Origin: Bradyrhizobium sp. 1
GTDB lineage: Bacteria > Pseudomonadota > Alphaproteobacteria > Rhizobiales > Xanthobacteraceae
DNA length: 64,000 bases
Assembly (NCBI RefSeq): GCF_023073315.1
Contig: NZ_JADPJH010000039.1
Location: forward strand, 1-64,000
Direction of reading: 5' to 3'
Shown here: positions 8,211 through 17,395 of the stretch, one piece after another
Layout: each line of letters begins with the position of its first letter
Numbering within the stretch: position 1 is the stretch's first letter
Notes under the pieces: model-generated
Databases searched by the model: none
The model's input: only the letters and a program-made list of their open reading frames with translations
What the model was told of the DNA's origin: nothing
Program-made: the position numbers and the translations under genes

Positions 8211-8240
8211 GGTCGGCCTCGCAAACAGCCGAGGCCGACC
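8211..8240 (+). terminator. Hairpin terminator after tolC
   Basis: An 11-bp perfect stem (GGTCGGCCTCG / CGAGGCCGACC) with an eight-base loop, 17 bases after the tolC stop, followed by AGCGCTTTGCTT. The rest of the 306-base gap to popZ shows no recognisable element. Confidence 0.7.
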
Positions 8241-8500
8241 AGCGCTTTGCTTGCATTCATCAAAATCCCTGACATAGCCTTGCCTAGAAGATGCGGGTCG
8301 ATTCGCCCCGCATCCGATGCCGTGTGCGTAAAGCTTGAGTGCCGAGGGCAGGGGCGCACCGCCGCACGTTGAGCCGTGAACTGGGGACAAGTCGGGCCGC
8401 CGCGACGAAAATGTCGGGGCGTCCGTTGCGGAACCGGCCAATCCTGTCGTGCTTGGTGTAAAACAACGCATGCGAGGGCGTTGATGATGTGGAGTCGGAG

Positions 8501-9280
8501 ATGACGCAGCCTGCAAAGGTCACAGAACCCTCGATGGAGGAGATTCTGGCCTCGATCCGGCGCATCATTGCCGACGATGAGGCCAAGCCGCCGCCGGCCG
8601 AAGCCGCCAAGCCCGCGCCAACGCCCGCCGCGGCTGCGCCAAAACCGCAGGCGATGAACGACATTCCGCCTTCGAAGGTTGCTTCCGCCGCCAAGCCTGC
8701 CGCCGAGAAGCCCGCGCCACCGCCGGCAGCAAAGCCCGCTCCGGCGCCGCCGCCACCCGCACCCGCGGCGGATGCATCCAACAACCAGGACGATATCGAC
8801 GCCCTGCTGGCAGGGCTCGACACAGCCACGTCGGCGCCTGAGGTCCGCGCTCCGGAACCCGAGCCGGAGCCGGAACCCGACGTGCTCGAATTGACCGACG
8901 AGATGGCCGTGGACCCGGAGCCGACACCGGCCCCGCCGCCGCCGAGCTTCCGCAAGGTCGAGCCTCGCGACGATCTCGAATTCGCCGAATCGCCGCCGCC
9001 GCGCCCCACGCCGCCGCCGTCATACGCGCCTGTCGATTTCGATGCTCCGCCGATGCCGCCGCAACAGCCGATCCTGGCGCAATCGACGGTCTCCGCGGTC
9101 GAATCGGCCTTCAACTCCCTGGCCCATACGGTGCTCAGCAGCAACGCGCGGACGCTGGAGGATCTGGTCAAGGAGATGCTGCGCCCGATGCTGAAATCCT
9201 GGCTCGACGACAATTTGCCGGGCCTGGTTGAACGCATCGTGAAGGCCGAAATCGAGCGAGTCTCGCGCGGCGGCAGGTAG
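8501..9280 (+). CDS. popZ: PopZ-like polar organizing protein (DUF2497)
   Basis: A 259-residue protein with the PopZ layout. A short N-terminal helix (SMEEILASIRRIIADDE, residues 11-27) is the client-binding region. A long Pro/Ala/Glu-rich disordered linker fills about 28-195. A C-terminal helical oligomerisation block ends in LEDLVKEMLRPMLKSWLDDN and LVERIVKAEIERVSRGGR. In Caulobacter PopZ forms a polar condensate that anchors the ParB-parS centromere. The linker here is strongly proline-rich with repeats such as EPEPEPEP. ATG 8501 is chosen over the upstream GTG 8489 because conservation begins after it. It precedes valS by 128 bases. Confidence 0.9.
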   Translation: MTQPAKVTEPSMEEILASIRRIIADDEAKPPPAEAAKPAPTPAAAAPKPQAMNDIPPSKVASAAKPAAEKPAPPPAAKPAPAPPPPAPAADASNNQDDIDALLAGLDTATSAPEVRAPEPEPEPEPDVLELTDEMAVDPEPTPAPPPPSFRKVEPRDDLEFAESPPPRPTPPPSYAPVDFDAPPMPPQQPILAQSTVSAVESAFNSLAHTVLSSNARTLEDLVKEMLRPMLKSWLDDNLPGLVERIVKAEIERVSRGGR

Positions 9281-9408
9281 GGTGGCCGACCGGCCCCGAT
9301 AAAGCCCTGCTCCTGTGCCATGCTCGGCCTGCCGGTCGGGCCGAAAAGCCCTTTTGCCGCTGAGCTTTCCGTTGACTTGAGCCCCGCGCGCGGCTTTCTA
9401 CCAGCCCC

Positions 9409-12177
9409 ATGATCGAGAAAAATTACCAGCCCGCCGATATCGAAGCCCGCATGTCCATCGTGTGGGAGGACAGCCTTGCTTTCAAGGCCGGCCGTCCCGA
9501 CCGCCGCGACGCTGTGCCCTTCACCATCGTGATCCCGCCGCCGAACGTGACGGGCTCGCTGCACATGGGCCACGCCCTCAACAACACGCTCCAGGACATC
9601 CTGTGCCGGTTCGAGCGCATGCGCGGCCGCGACGTGCTGTGGCAGCCCGGGACCGACCATGCCGGCATCGCCACCCAGATGGTGGTCGAGCGGCAGCTGA
9701 TGGAGCGCCAGCAGCCTGGCCGCCGCGAGATGGGCCGCGAGAAGTTTCTGGAGCGGGTCTGGCAGTGGAAAGCCGAGAGCGGCGACACCATCATCAACCA
9801 GCTCAAGCGGCTCGGCGCCTCCTGCGACTGGTCGCGCGAACGCTTCACCATGGACGAGGGCCTGTCCAAGGCCGTCATCAAGGTGTTCGTCGAGCTGCAC
9901 CGCGACGGCCTGATCTACAAGGACAAGCGGCTGGTGAACTGGGACACCAAGCTCTTGACCGCGATCTCCGATCTCGAAGTGCAGCAGACCGAGATGAAGG
10001 GGCACCTCTGGTATCTGCGCTATCCGATCGAGGGTCAAACATTCAACCCCGAGGATCCCTCGACCTTTATCGTGGTCGCCACCACGCGCCCCGAGACCAT
10101 GCTCGGCGATACCGGCGTTGCCGTGCATCCCGAGGACGAGCGCTACCAGAAGCTTGTCGGCAAGAACATCATCCTGCCGCTGGTCGGCCGCAAGGTTAAG
10201 ATCGTCGCCGACGACTATTCCGACCCGGAAAAGGGCTCGGGCGCGGTCAAGGTGACGCCGGCGCACGACTTCAACGACTTCGAGGTCGGCAATCGCCACG
10301 GCCTGCGCCGCATCAGCGTGCTCGACAAGGAAGGTTGCCTCGATCTCATCGACAATGAGGATTATCTGCGGGGCCTGCCGGAAGGCGCTTCGCAATTCGC
10401 CGAAGAGTTTCACGGCGTCGACCGCTTCGCCGCGCGCAAGCGCATCGTCGAGCGGCTGGAGTCTTTCGGCTTCGTCGAGCGGATCGAGCCGCACACCAAC
10501 ATGGTGCCGCATGGCGACCGTTCGGGCACGGTGATCGAGCCTTATCTCACCGATCAGTGGTACGTCGACGCCAAGACGCTGGCGAAGCCCGCGATGGCGG
10601 CGGTGCGTTCGGGCGAAACGACGTTTGTGCCGAAGAACTGGGAAAAGACCTATTTCGAGTGGATGGAGAACATCCAGCCCTGGTGCATCTCGCGCCAGCT
10701 CTGGTGGGGCCATCAAATCCCGGCCTGGTACGGACCTGACGGCAAGGTGTTCGTCGCCGAGACGGAGGAAGAGGCTGTCAGCCACGCGCTCGGCTATTAC
10801 GTCGAGCAGGAGGTCATCACGGTCGAGCAGGGCCGCGAGATGGCGCTCGACCGCAACAAGCGCGAAGGCTTCATCACGCGCGACGAAGACGTGCTCGACA
10901 CCTGGTTCTCCTCGGCGCTGTGGCCTTTCTCGACGCTCGGCTGGCCCGAAGATGCGCCGGAGGTGAAGCGCTACTATCCGACCAATGTGCTGGTGACCGG
11001 TTTCGACATCATCTTCTTCTGGGTCGCCCGGATGATGATGATGGGCCTGCACTTTATGAAGGAGGTGCCGTTCTCGACGGTCTACATCCACGCCCTCGTC
11101 CGCGACGAGAAGGGCGCCAAGATGTCGAAGTCGAAGGGCAACGTCATCGACCCGCTCAACCTGATCGACGAATATGGTGCGGACGCGCTGCGCTTCACGC
11201 TGGCAGCGATGGCAGCGCAGGGCCGCGACATCAAGCTCGCCACCAGCCGCGTCGAGGGCTACCGCAATTTCGCGACCAAGCTGTGGAATGCTTGCCGTTT
11301 CGCGGAGATGAACCATTGCGCCGTGCCGGATGGGTTCAATCCGGACGGGGCAAATGAGACAATAAATAAGTGGATCGCACATGAAGTGTCGAGTGCCCAA
11401 CTCGATATAGCGGACGCCATCAAGGCTTATCGCTTCAACGATGCGGCAAACGCCATCTATAGGTTCGTCTGGAACGTTTACTGCGATTGGTACGTGGAGC
11501 TCGCAAAACCCGTGCTGCTCGGCGAGGACGGACCGGCTAAGAGCGAAACCCGCGCAATGATCGCCTGGGCGCGGGATCAGATTTTGAAGTTGCTTCACCC
11601 ATTCATGCCCTTCATCACCGAGGAGCTCTGGGAGGTGACGGCAAAACGCGACAACGTTCTTGCCCTCACTGAGTGGCCCTCTGGACCGGGCGCGTTCAGT
11701 CCGCAAGCTGAGAACGAGATCGGATGGGTAATTGAGGTGATCTCTGCTATTCGGTCTGTTCGAGCGGAAATGAGTGTGACAGTTCCAATTCCATTGGTTC
11801 TGGCTCGGACATCCGATCAGATATGGGAGAGGGCGCAACGCTGGTCCGAGTTTCTGAAACGGATGGCGCGAGTATCCGACATTACCCGGACGCACGAGTA
11901 CCCGTCTGGTGCGATACAACTCGTCGTTCGAAATGAGACCATCGGCTTGAACCTGAAGGGGTTGGTCGACGTCGCTGCCGAGCGCGCGCGTCTCGACAAG
12001 GAGATCGGCAAGGCCGACGCCGACATCAAGCGCGCCGAGTCCAAGCTGGCCAACGAGAAGTTCGTTGCCAACGCGGCCGAGGAAGTGGTCGAGGAGGAGC
12101 GCGAAAAGCGCGAGGCGGCGCTGGCCCGCAGGGCCAAGCTGCTCGAGGCGCTGGAGCGATTGAAGCAGGCCACCTAG
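9409..12177 (+). CDS. valS: Valyl-tRNA synthetase
   Basis: A 922-residue class I synthetase that charges tRNA-Val. Visible: PPPNVTGSLHMGHALN with the HIGH-type HMGH at residues 52-55, the CP1 editing domain (TTRPETMLGDTGVAVHPEDE near 225), WCISRQLWWGHQIPAWY near 427, and KMSKSKGNVIDP near 571. The anticodon-binding domain is at about 640-800 and a C-terminal coiled coil (ARLDKEIGKADADIKRAESK) ends the protein. The segment about 11340-11960, coding most of the anticodon-binding domain, uses codons unlike the rest (ATA, ACA, AAT, TCT) and drops to about 50% GC in places, which suggests recombination within the gene. Confidence 0.98.
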   Translation: MIEKNYQPADIEARMSIVWEDSLAFKAGRPDRRDAVPFTIVIPPPNVTGSLHMGHALNNTLQDILCRFERMRGRDVLWQPGTDHAGIATQMVVERQLMERQQPGRREMGREKFLERVWQWKAESGDTIINQLKRLGASCDWSRERFTMDEGLSKAVIKVFVELHRDGLIYKDKRLVNWDTKLLTAISDLEVQQTEMKGHLWYLRYPIEGQTFNPEDPSTFIVVATTRPETMLGDTGVAVHPEDERYQKLVGKNIILPLVGRKVKIVADDYSDPEKGSGAVKVTPAHDFNDFEVGNRHGLRRISVLDKEGCLDLIDNEDYLRGLPEGASQFAEEFHGVDRFAARKRIVERLESFGFVERIEPHTNMVPHGDRSGTVIEPYLTDQWYVDAKTLAKPAMAAVRSGETTFVPKNWEKTYFEWMENIQPWCISRQLWWGHQIPAWYGPDGKVFVAETEEEAVSHALGYYVEQEVITVEQGREMALDRNKREGFITRDEDVLDTWFSSALWPFSTLGWPEDAPEVKRYYPTNVLVTGFDIIFFWVARMMMMGLHFMKEVPFSTVYIHALVRDEKGAKMSKSKGNVIDPLNLIDEYGADALRFTLAAMAAQGRDIKLATSRVEGYRNFATKLWNACRFAEMNHCAVPDGFNPDGANETINKWIAHEVSSAQLDIADAIKAYRFNDAANAIYRFVWNVYCDWYVELAKPVLLGEDGPAKSETRAMIAWARDQILKLLHPFMPFITEELWEVTAKRDNVLALTEWPSGPGAFSPQAENEIGWVIEVISAIRSVRAEMSVTVPIPLVLARTSDQIWERAQRWSEFLKRMARVSDITRTHEYPSGAIQLVVRNETIGLNLKGLVDVAAERARLDKEIGKADADIKRAESKLANEKFVANAAEEVVEEEREKREAALARRAKLLEALERLKQAT

Positions 12178-12188
12178 GCCTCTTGGGC

Positions 12189-12791
12189 CTATTTCGGAAA
12201 CGGCTTGCTGAGGAATTTCGAGCCCCTGACGCCATAGCGCCAGGGCAGCTCGACGGCCTTGGTGATGCCGATCCGGATGCCGGCCACCACCTCCACATCC
12301 TCCGTCCGCGCATGCAGCGCGATCGGCGGCCGATCCAGCGGCAGAGTGTTGTGCGCGATGGTGATGCCAAGGGCTTCGGTCAGCTTGCCCGGGCCCGAGC
12401 ACAGCGCATGCACATCGACCGCGTGGCGTCGGCGGCGCATCGCGGCGAGGCCATGCGTCGGCTCCAGCGCGCGGATCAGCACGGCGGCGGCCGAGCCTTC
12501 CTCCTCGCAGACGAAGTTCACGCACCAGTGGATGCCGTAGGAGCGGTAGACATAGGCAAAGCCGGGCGGGCCGAACATGATCTGGTTCCGCGGCGTCGGG
12601 CCGTTGTAGGAATGGGCGGCCGGCTCGGTATGATGATAGGCCTCGACCTCGACGATGATGCCGCCGACGCCATCGACCAGCATGGTCGCGCCGATCAAAT
12701 CGGGCGCGACCTCCCTGACGTCGCGGTTGAAGAAGGCGCGCTTCAGGGCTTTGCCGAGCCGCGGCGTGGAGGCTTTCGAGACTGGAGCCAT
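12189..12791 (-). CDS. DNA-3-methyladenine glycosylase (AAG/MPG type)
   Basis: A 200-residue base-excision repair glycosylase that removes alkylated purines. Family motifs are clear: VEVEAYHHTEPAAHSYNGPT with the catalytic glutamate near residue 48, RNQIMFGPPGFAYVYRSYGI with the intercalating tyrosine region, HWCVNFV, and the purine-binding SGPGKLTEALGI near 133. Length is normal for bacterial AAG (about 190-210). It converges with valS, leaving an 11-base gap between the stops, and is divergent from lipA. Confidence 0.95.
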   Translation of the reverse strand: MAPVSKASTPRLGKALKRAFFNRDVREVAPDLIGATMLVDGVGGIIVEVEAYHHTEPAAHSYNGPTPRNQIMFGPPGFAYVYRSYGIHWCVNFVCEEEGSAAAVLIRALEPTHGLAAMRRRRHAVDVHALCSGPGKLTEALGITIAHNTLPLDRPPIALHARTEDVEVVAGIRIGITKAVELPWRYGVRGSKFLSKPFPK

Positions 12792-12921
12792 TCGAGGTGA
12801 GAATCGCCTGAGAACAGAGCAGGATAATGCCCATATCTGCCATGTTCCCTGAAGCGGCGCGAGCCGGGTTGCAGCAGGCCAGCAGACCGATTAGGTAGGA
12901 CCTGAACAGACCGGACAGCCC

Positions 12922-13878
12922 ATGGTCGTTATTGTCGACACTATCTCGAACCCGTTGCGCCCGCGTCACCCGGAAAAGGTGAACCGCCCTGACTCCGCTT
13001 CGCCGCCGAAGCCGGACTGGATCCGCGTGCGCGCACCCAACACCCGCGGCTATGCCGAGACCCGCAACATCGTGCGCGCCAACGGCCTGCACACGGTGTG
13101 CGAGGAGGCGGGCTGCCCGAATATCGGCGAGTGCTGGGACAAGAAGCACGCGACCTTCATGATCATGGGTGACACCTGCACCCGGGCCTGCGCCTTCTGC
13201 AACGTCAAGACCGGCATGCCCAATGCGCTGGATGTGGCCGAGCCTGAGAATGTCGCCGAGGCCGTGGCCAAGCTCGGGCTGGCGCACGTCGTCATCACCT
13301 CCGTCGACCGCGACGATCTCGCCGATGGCGGCGCCGAGCACTTTGCCCAGACCATCCGCGCGATCCGGGCCGCGTGCCCCACGACCACGATCGAGATCCT
13401 GACGCCGGACTTCCTGCGCAAGGATGGTGCGCTCGAAATCGTCGTTGCTGCGAGGCCCGACGTCTTCAACCACAATCTCGAAACCGTGCCGTCGCGCTAT
13501 CTCACGGTGCGGCCCGGCGCGCGCTATTTCCACTCGATCCGGCTGCTGCAACGGGTCAAGGAGCTCGACCCCACCATCTTCACCAAGTCCGGCATCATGG
13601 TCGGCCTCGGCGAGGAGCGCCACGAGGTGCAGCAGGTGATGGACGATCTGCGCTCGGGCGACGTCGACTTCCTCACCATCGGCCAGTATCTCCAGCCGAC
13701 CCGCAAGCACCACGCCGTCATGCGTTACGTGCCGCCGGACGAGTTCGCCTCGTATGAAAAGGTCGCTTACACCAAGGGCTTCCTGATGGTGTCGGCGAGC
13801 CCGCTCACCCGCTCGTCGCATCATGCCGGCGAAGACTTTGCGAGACTGAAGGCCGCCCGGGCCGCGACTGCCCGCTGA
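12922..13878 (+). CDS. lipA: Lipoyl synthase
   Basis: A 318-residue radical SAM enzyme that inserts two sulfurs into octanoyl groups on lipoate-dependent proteins such as pyruvate dehydrogenase E2 and GcvH. Both iron-sulfur sites are visible: the auxiliary cluster motif CEEAGCPNIGEC (Cx4Cx5C, about residues 58-69) and the radical SAM motif CTRACAFC (Cx3Cx2C, about 87-94). Conserved blocks MGDTCTRAC, VDRDDLADGGA and the C-terminal SSHHAGEDF are present. The next gene starts six bases after its stop, so the two are probably co-transcribed. Confidence 0.97.
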   Translation: MVVIVDTISNPLRPRHPEKVNRPDSASPPKPDWIRVRAPNTRGYAETRNIVRANGLHTVCEEAGCPNIGECWDKKHATFMIMGDTCTRACAFCNVKTGMPNALDVAEPENVAEAVAKLGLAHVVITSVDRDDLADGGAEHFAQTIRAIRAACPTTTIEILTPDFLRKDGALEIVVAARPDVFNHNLETVPSRYLTVRPGARYFHSIRLLQRVKELDPTIFTKSGIMVGLGEERHEVQQVMDDLRSGDVDFLTIGQYLQPTRKHHAVMRYVPPDEFASYEKVAYTKGFLMVSASPLTRSSHHAGEDFARLKAARAATAR

Positions 13879-13884
13879 ACCACG

Positions 13885-14355
13885 ATGCCAAAATTTTCGA
13901 GCAAGCGCCGTGTCCATCACAGCGCACCCAGGATGTTTGATCTGGTCGCCGACGTCGAGCGCTATCCGGAATTCGTGCCGCTGTGCAGCGCGCTGAAGAT
14001 CCGCCAGCGCATGGCGAAGCCCGACGGCACCGAGGTGCTGGTTGCCGACATGACGGTGTCGTTCAAGCTGGTCAAGGAATCCTTCACCAGCCGCGTGACG
14101 CTCGATCGCGCCAATCTGAATATCCTGGTCGAATATCTGCAAGGTCCGTTCAGCAACCTCGAAAACCGCTGGACGTTCGAGTCCAAGGGAGACGACGTCT
14201 GCGACGTCGGCTTCTTCCTCGCCTATGAGTTCAAGAGCCGCATGCTGGCGATGCTGATGGGCTCGATGTTCGATGCCGCGTTTGCGCGGTTCTCAATTGC
14301 GTTTGAAAAGCGCGCCGATGCGATCTACGGCCGGCCGAAGCTGGCGTCGTCGTAG
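13885..14355 (+). CDS. COQ10/RatA family SRPBCC-fold protein
   Basis: A 156-residue START-like protein beginning MPKFSSKRRVHHSAPRMFDL, with the family signatures LVADVERYPEFVPLC near residue 20, SFTSRVTLDR near 70 and FSNLENRWTFE near 95. Homologues are the coenzyme Q-binding COQ10 proteins and the RatA proteins sometimes labelled toxins. After lipA in an alphaproteobacterium, a ubiquinone chaperone role is the more likely one. No antitoxin partner is present. It starts six bases after the lipA stop. Confidence 0.88.
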   Translation: MPKFSSKRRVHHSAPRMFDLVADVERYPEFVPLCSALKIRQRMAKPDGTEVLVADMTVSFKLVKESFTSRVTLDRANLNILVEYLQGPFSNLENRWTFESKGDDVCDVGFFLAYEFKSRMLAMLMGSMFDAAFARFSIAFEKRADAIYGRPKLASS

Positions 14356-14366
14356 GGGTCGTTACT

Positions 14367-14401
14367 CTCGTGTCCCGGACGCGCTGCGTCCGGGGCACGA
14401 G
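14367..14401. terminator. Bidirectional hairpin between converging genes
   Basis: Arms CTCGTGTCCCGGACGC and GCGTCCGGGGCACGAG pair almost perfectly (one T-G pair) round a three-base loop, between the converging COQ10-like and cytochrome genes. The sequence is the short form of the palindromic repeat seen at 662-812 and 34768-34905, apparently serving here as a two-way terminator. Confidence 0.7.
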
Positions 14402-14407
14402 CCGTCT

Positions 14408-15223
14408 TTAATCCACCGCCTTCACCACATCCGGCGGCTGCGAAGCGTAATACGCCGCGGCCGCCTCGATCTCCTGCGGCGTCATTGCGCGCGCGATGTT
14501 GCGCATCTGCTGGCTGATATCGTTGCGGCGCTCGCTTGAGGCAAACGCCTGGAGCTGGGCCTTCATGTAGGCCTCGGACTGTCCCTCCAGCCACGGGCTG
14601 CCGGTCTTGTTGTCGAGGCTGCCATGGCAGGCGCCGCAGGGCGCGATCCCACGCATCGGCGCGCCGTAGATGACGATGTTGGGCTTTGGCAATTGCGGCG
14701 TCGGATGATAGGCCGGCAGCCGCGGCAGATAAGCGTAATAGTTGGAGAGATCCGCGATCTCCTGATCCGTCAGATTGACGGCGAACGGCGACATCACCGC
14801 ATTGGTGCGCGCGCCGGAGCGGAAATCGTGCAACTCCTTGTAGATCACGGCGGCATATTGCCCGGCGAGGTTCGGTGAGTCCGCGCGGCTGATGCCGGTC
14901 GGGCCGTGGCAGATCGCGCAGCGCTGCGCCAGCGTGGCGCCGCGGCCGATCGCCTCCTGGCTCGGACGCGACAGCGTGCGCGAGGTCAGCACGACCTCCG
15001 ACAGGCGTTTTGCCTGTTCGGGCGCCGTGACGCTTGTCGCGCGTTGCGGCACCCCGGCAGCGCTGCAAATCGCGTCCCAGACGTTGGCGAATTGAACCCA
15101 GGGCTGCGCGAAGGGCAGCACGATGAAGCCGGCAATCCCCGTCACGACGAGGATGCCGGCGATGACGCCCACGCCGATCGTGAAATGCCGATTGCTGAAC
15201 GTGAAGAGGTCGCGCGTGCTCAT
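14408..15223 (-). CDS. Diheme cytochrome c, membrane-anchored
   Basis: A 271-residue cytochrome with an N-terminal membrane anchor near residues 18-40 (GVGVIAGILVVTGIAGFIVL) and two heme c sites, CAICH near 101 and CGACH near 197, each followed by a Met-containing region, as in cytochrome c4 proteins. It likely passes electrons in the periplasm to the CuA site of the oxidase encoded just upstream. Its ATG (CAT at 15221-15223) shares one base with the oxidase stop (TGATG), implying translational coupling; longer starts add low-complexity residues. Last gene of the oxidase operon. Confidence 0.88.
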   Translation of the reverse strand: MSTRDLFTFSNRHFTIGVGVIAGILVVTGIAGFIVLPFAQPWVQFANVWDAICSAAGVPQRATSVTAPEQAKRLSEVVLTSRTLSRPSQEAIGRGATLAQRCAICHGPTGISRADSPNLAGQYAAVIYKELHDFRSGARTNAVMSPFAVNLTDQEIADLSNYYAYLPRLPAYHPTPQLPKPNIVIYGAPMRGIAPCGACHGSLDNKTGSPWLEGQSEAYMKAQLQAFASSERRNDISQQMRNIARAMTPQEIEAAAAYYASQPPDVVKAVD

Positions 15224-16845
15224 CACTGCGCTCCCACATAGACGGCCGGCACCGACGTGCCCGCGCCCAGCGCCAGATTCAGGATCGGATAGCCGTAATT
15301 GGTGATCGTGAGGACGATCATCAACGCCACCCACAGCGCGTGCGTGTTGAGCGCCACCGGCACGGTCTTCGACTGATGCACGGCGATCGCAAAGCGGTAG
15401 GGGCCGGCATCAACCCGAGGTGCACGCATGCCACGGGCCAGGATGACGATGAACATGATGCCCGAGGTCAGCAGGATGAAGCCGCCAATGGCGGAGAAGG
15501 TGACCGAGAGCGCCTGCGGCGCGATCGCGGGATCGCCGAAATCGAAATAGGCCATGCGCCGCGGCATGCCCAAAATGCCGACCCAGTGCCACGGGAACGT
15601 GGTGACGATCATGCCGATGAACCACAGCCAGAGCTGGGTCCGGATCAGGCGGACATCGATCAGTTCGCGACCGGTCAGGTGCGGCCACAGATCATAAGCA
15701 ATCGCGAAGTACATGATCACGATGGCGCCACCGAAAATCAGGTGGAAATGGCCGGTGATCCACTGCGTGTTGTGGATCGACGCGTCGAGCTGATAGCTCA
15801 TGTTGATGAGGCCGCCTGCGCCGCCGAAGCCGAGCATCACGAACGAGAACGCCAGCGCCAGCATCATCGGATTGTCCCAGGGCAGCGCCCTGATCCACCC
15901 GAACAGGCCGCGGCCGCCGCGCAGACGCGCCGCGATCTCGACCGAGGCGCAGATCGTGAACACGGTCAGCAGCGTCGGCAGCGCGACCAGCGCCGTGAAG
16001 GCCGAATGGATGAACTTGAAGCCGGCGCCGACCTGTGGGTCGGCGAAAGTGTGATGCATGCCGATCGGCATCGCCACCACCAGGAACAGGATGAAGGAGA
16101 TCCGCGCCATGCTGTCGGAATAGACCAGGCCGCCGATCGCACGCGGCACGATGGTGTAATAGGCGATGTAGGTCGGCATCAGCCAGAAATAGACGATGGC
16201 GTGCAGCGTCCAGGAGAAGAACACGCGCGCCAAGCCGGCATCGATGGTGTTCTTCAATCCTGCCGCGACGGGAATGATCTGGAGCAGCAATTCGAGCGCG
16301 GCGCCGACCGCGGTCCACGCCCACAGATAAGAGCCCGCGACATTGGCGTACATCGCCAGCGGCACGGGCGCGCCCGGATGGGCCTTTCGCCAGACGCGCA
16401 GATTGACCGACATCAGCGCAACCCAGATCCAGGAGCCGACCACGACCAGCACGACGCCGAGATAGTAGAACACGTTGCCGATCAGCGGCGGATAGAACGT
16501 GTAGAGCACCGAGGCGCGACCGAGCGCGATCGGGATCACCGCCATGATGCTGCCGATCACGATCAGCCAGAAGCCGGCCCAGGCCCAGCGCACGCCGACG
16601 AGGCGCTGCTCCAGCGCGGACTCGCTGATGGCATAGCCAAAGCCCATCGCGACAAGGGTTGGGAAGACGTAACCCATCACCGTGCCGTGCGCGGTCAGCG
16701 AGCGGTAATAGAGCTCGGGATTGGACAGCCACGTGCCGATCGGGCTGCGGATGAACATCTGCCAGGCGCCGAGCGTCAGCGCGACGCCGAACACGGCGAA
16801 GGCCAGCCAGAAATGGGCGAGGATGAGCTTCCTATTGACCAACAC
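15223..16845 (-). CDS. Heme-copper oxidase subunit I, ba3 (B-family) type
   Basis: A 540-residue, about 13-helix catalytic subunit that reduces oxygen to water at a heme/CuB centre while pumping protons. Visible ligands: low-spin heme His in LTAHGTVMGY near residue 52; the CuB His cross-linked to Tyr in LHAIVYFWLMPTYIAYY near 218; the CuB pair in GMHHTFADPQVG near 267; and the heme His pair in TGHFHLIFGGA near 367. The N-terminal half resembles the Thermus ba3 subunit more than aa3 enzymes (YPPLIGNVFYYLGV), and the A-family D-channel motif was not seen. It overlaps the subunit II gene by 14 bases. Confidence 0.93.
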   Translation of the reverse strand: MLVNRKLILAHFWLAFAVFGVALTLGAWQMFIRSPIGTWLSNPELYYRSLTAHGTVMGYVFPTLVAMGFGYAISESALEQRLVGVRWAWAGFWLIVIGSIMAVIPIALGRASVLYTFYPPLIGNVFYYLGVVLVVVGSWIWVALMSVNLRVWRKAHPGAPVPLAMYANVAGSYLWAWTAVGAALELLLQIIPVAAGLKNTIDAGLARVFFSWTLHAIVYFWLMPTYIAYYTIVPRAIGGLVYSDSMARISFILFLVVAMPIGMHHTFADPQVGAGFKFIHSAFTALVALPTLLTVFTICASVEIAARLRGGRGLFGWIRALPWDNPMMLALAFSFVMLGFGGAGGLINMSYQLDASIHNTQWITGHFHLIFGGAIVIMYFAIAYDLWPHLTGRELIDVRLIRTQLWLWFIGMIVTTFPWHWVGILGMPRRMAYFDFGDPAIAPQALSVTFSAIGGFILLTSGIMFIVILARGMRAPRVDAGPYRFAIAVHQSKTVPVALNTHALWVALMIVLTITNYGYPILNLALGAGTSVPAVYVGAQ

Positions 16846-17395
16846 AGCTCAGCCTCCCGCCGCCCTTCGCACGATCAGCGAAGTCGGTCTTGTCGATCAC
16901 CTTGACCTTGCCCCACATGCCCTCATGCCCGAACGAGCAAAACTCCTGGCAGGGCATCAGATAGTCGCCCGTCTTCGTGAAGCGCATCAGCTGCTCGGAG
17001 ATGTAGCCCGGCACCAGCATGGTGTTGACGTTGGTGCCCTGGATCAGGATCCCGTGCACCACGTCGGCGCTGGTGGCGCGCAAGGTGATCGGCGTGTCCG
17101 CGGGCACCACGATGCAGGCCGGCGTAAAGGAATATTGCTGGCCGATCGCGCGCACGGTGACATTGCCATTGGCCTCCAGCACGCTGCCGAGATTGCTCTC
17201 GACGAACTCGCCGGAGAGATGAATCCGCGAGGGATCGGTGGTCTCGACGCGCGGCTGCGGCATGGTCGCGCGATGAATGCCGGCGAACGCCGCCAGCAGC
17301 GCCATCCCCACGACAATGATCACGGCAATGGCAGCCCAGCGCCGCTCGACGCGGGCCGCGACCTCGACGCTGCGATGGGCCTCCTCCGAGCTCAT
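16832..17395 (-). CDS. Cytochrome c oxidase subunit II (CuA), ba3 type
   Basis: A 187-residue subunit with a single N-terminal membrane helix near residues 17-40 (RRWAAIAVIIVVGMALLAAF) and a periplasmic cupredoxin domain. The dinuclear CuA site is complete: the first His in VVHGILIQG and the CQEFCSFGHEGM block near 157-168. One helix instead of two is typical of B-family oxidases. The start MSSEEAHRS (17395) overlaps the stop of the small upstream gene (ATGA), which favours it over the longer frame. Confidence 0.92.
   Translation of the reverse strand: MSSEEAHRSVEVAARVERRWAAIAVIIVVGMALLAAFAGIHRATMPQPRVETTDPSRIHLSGEFVESNLGSVLEANGNVTVRAIGQQYSFTPACIVVPADTPITLRATSADVVHGILIQGTNVNTMLVPGYISEQLMRFTKTGDYLMPCQEFCSFGHEGMWGKVKVIDKTDFADRAKGGGRLSCVGQ

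Noticed and set aside
8284..14142. A 1952-codon open frame on the minus strand
   Set aside because: It runs antisense to popZ, valS and lipA, all with secure motifs. Its composition is what GC-rich third positions create on the opposite strand. It holds no recognisable domain of its own, apart from a stretch where the real glycosylase is read in another frame.
15340..16905. A 521-codon plus-strand frame over the oxidase genes
   Set aside because: It is antisense to subunits I and II, whose copper and heme ligands are all intact; the frame is His/Arg/Asp-rich shadow sequence.
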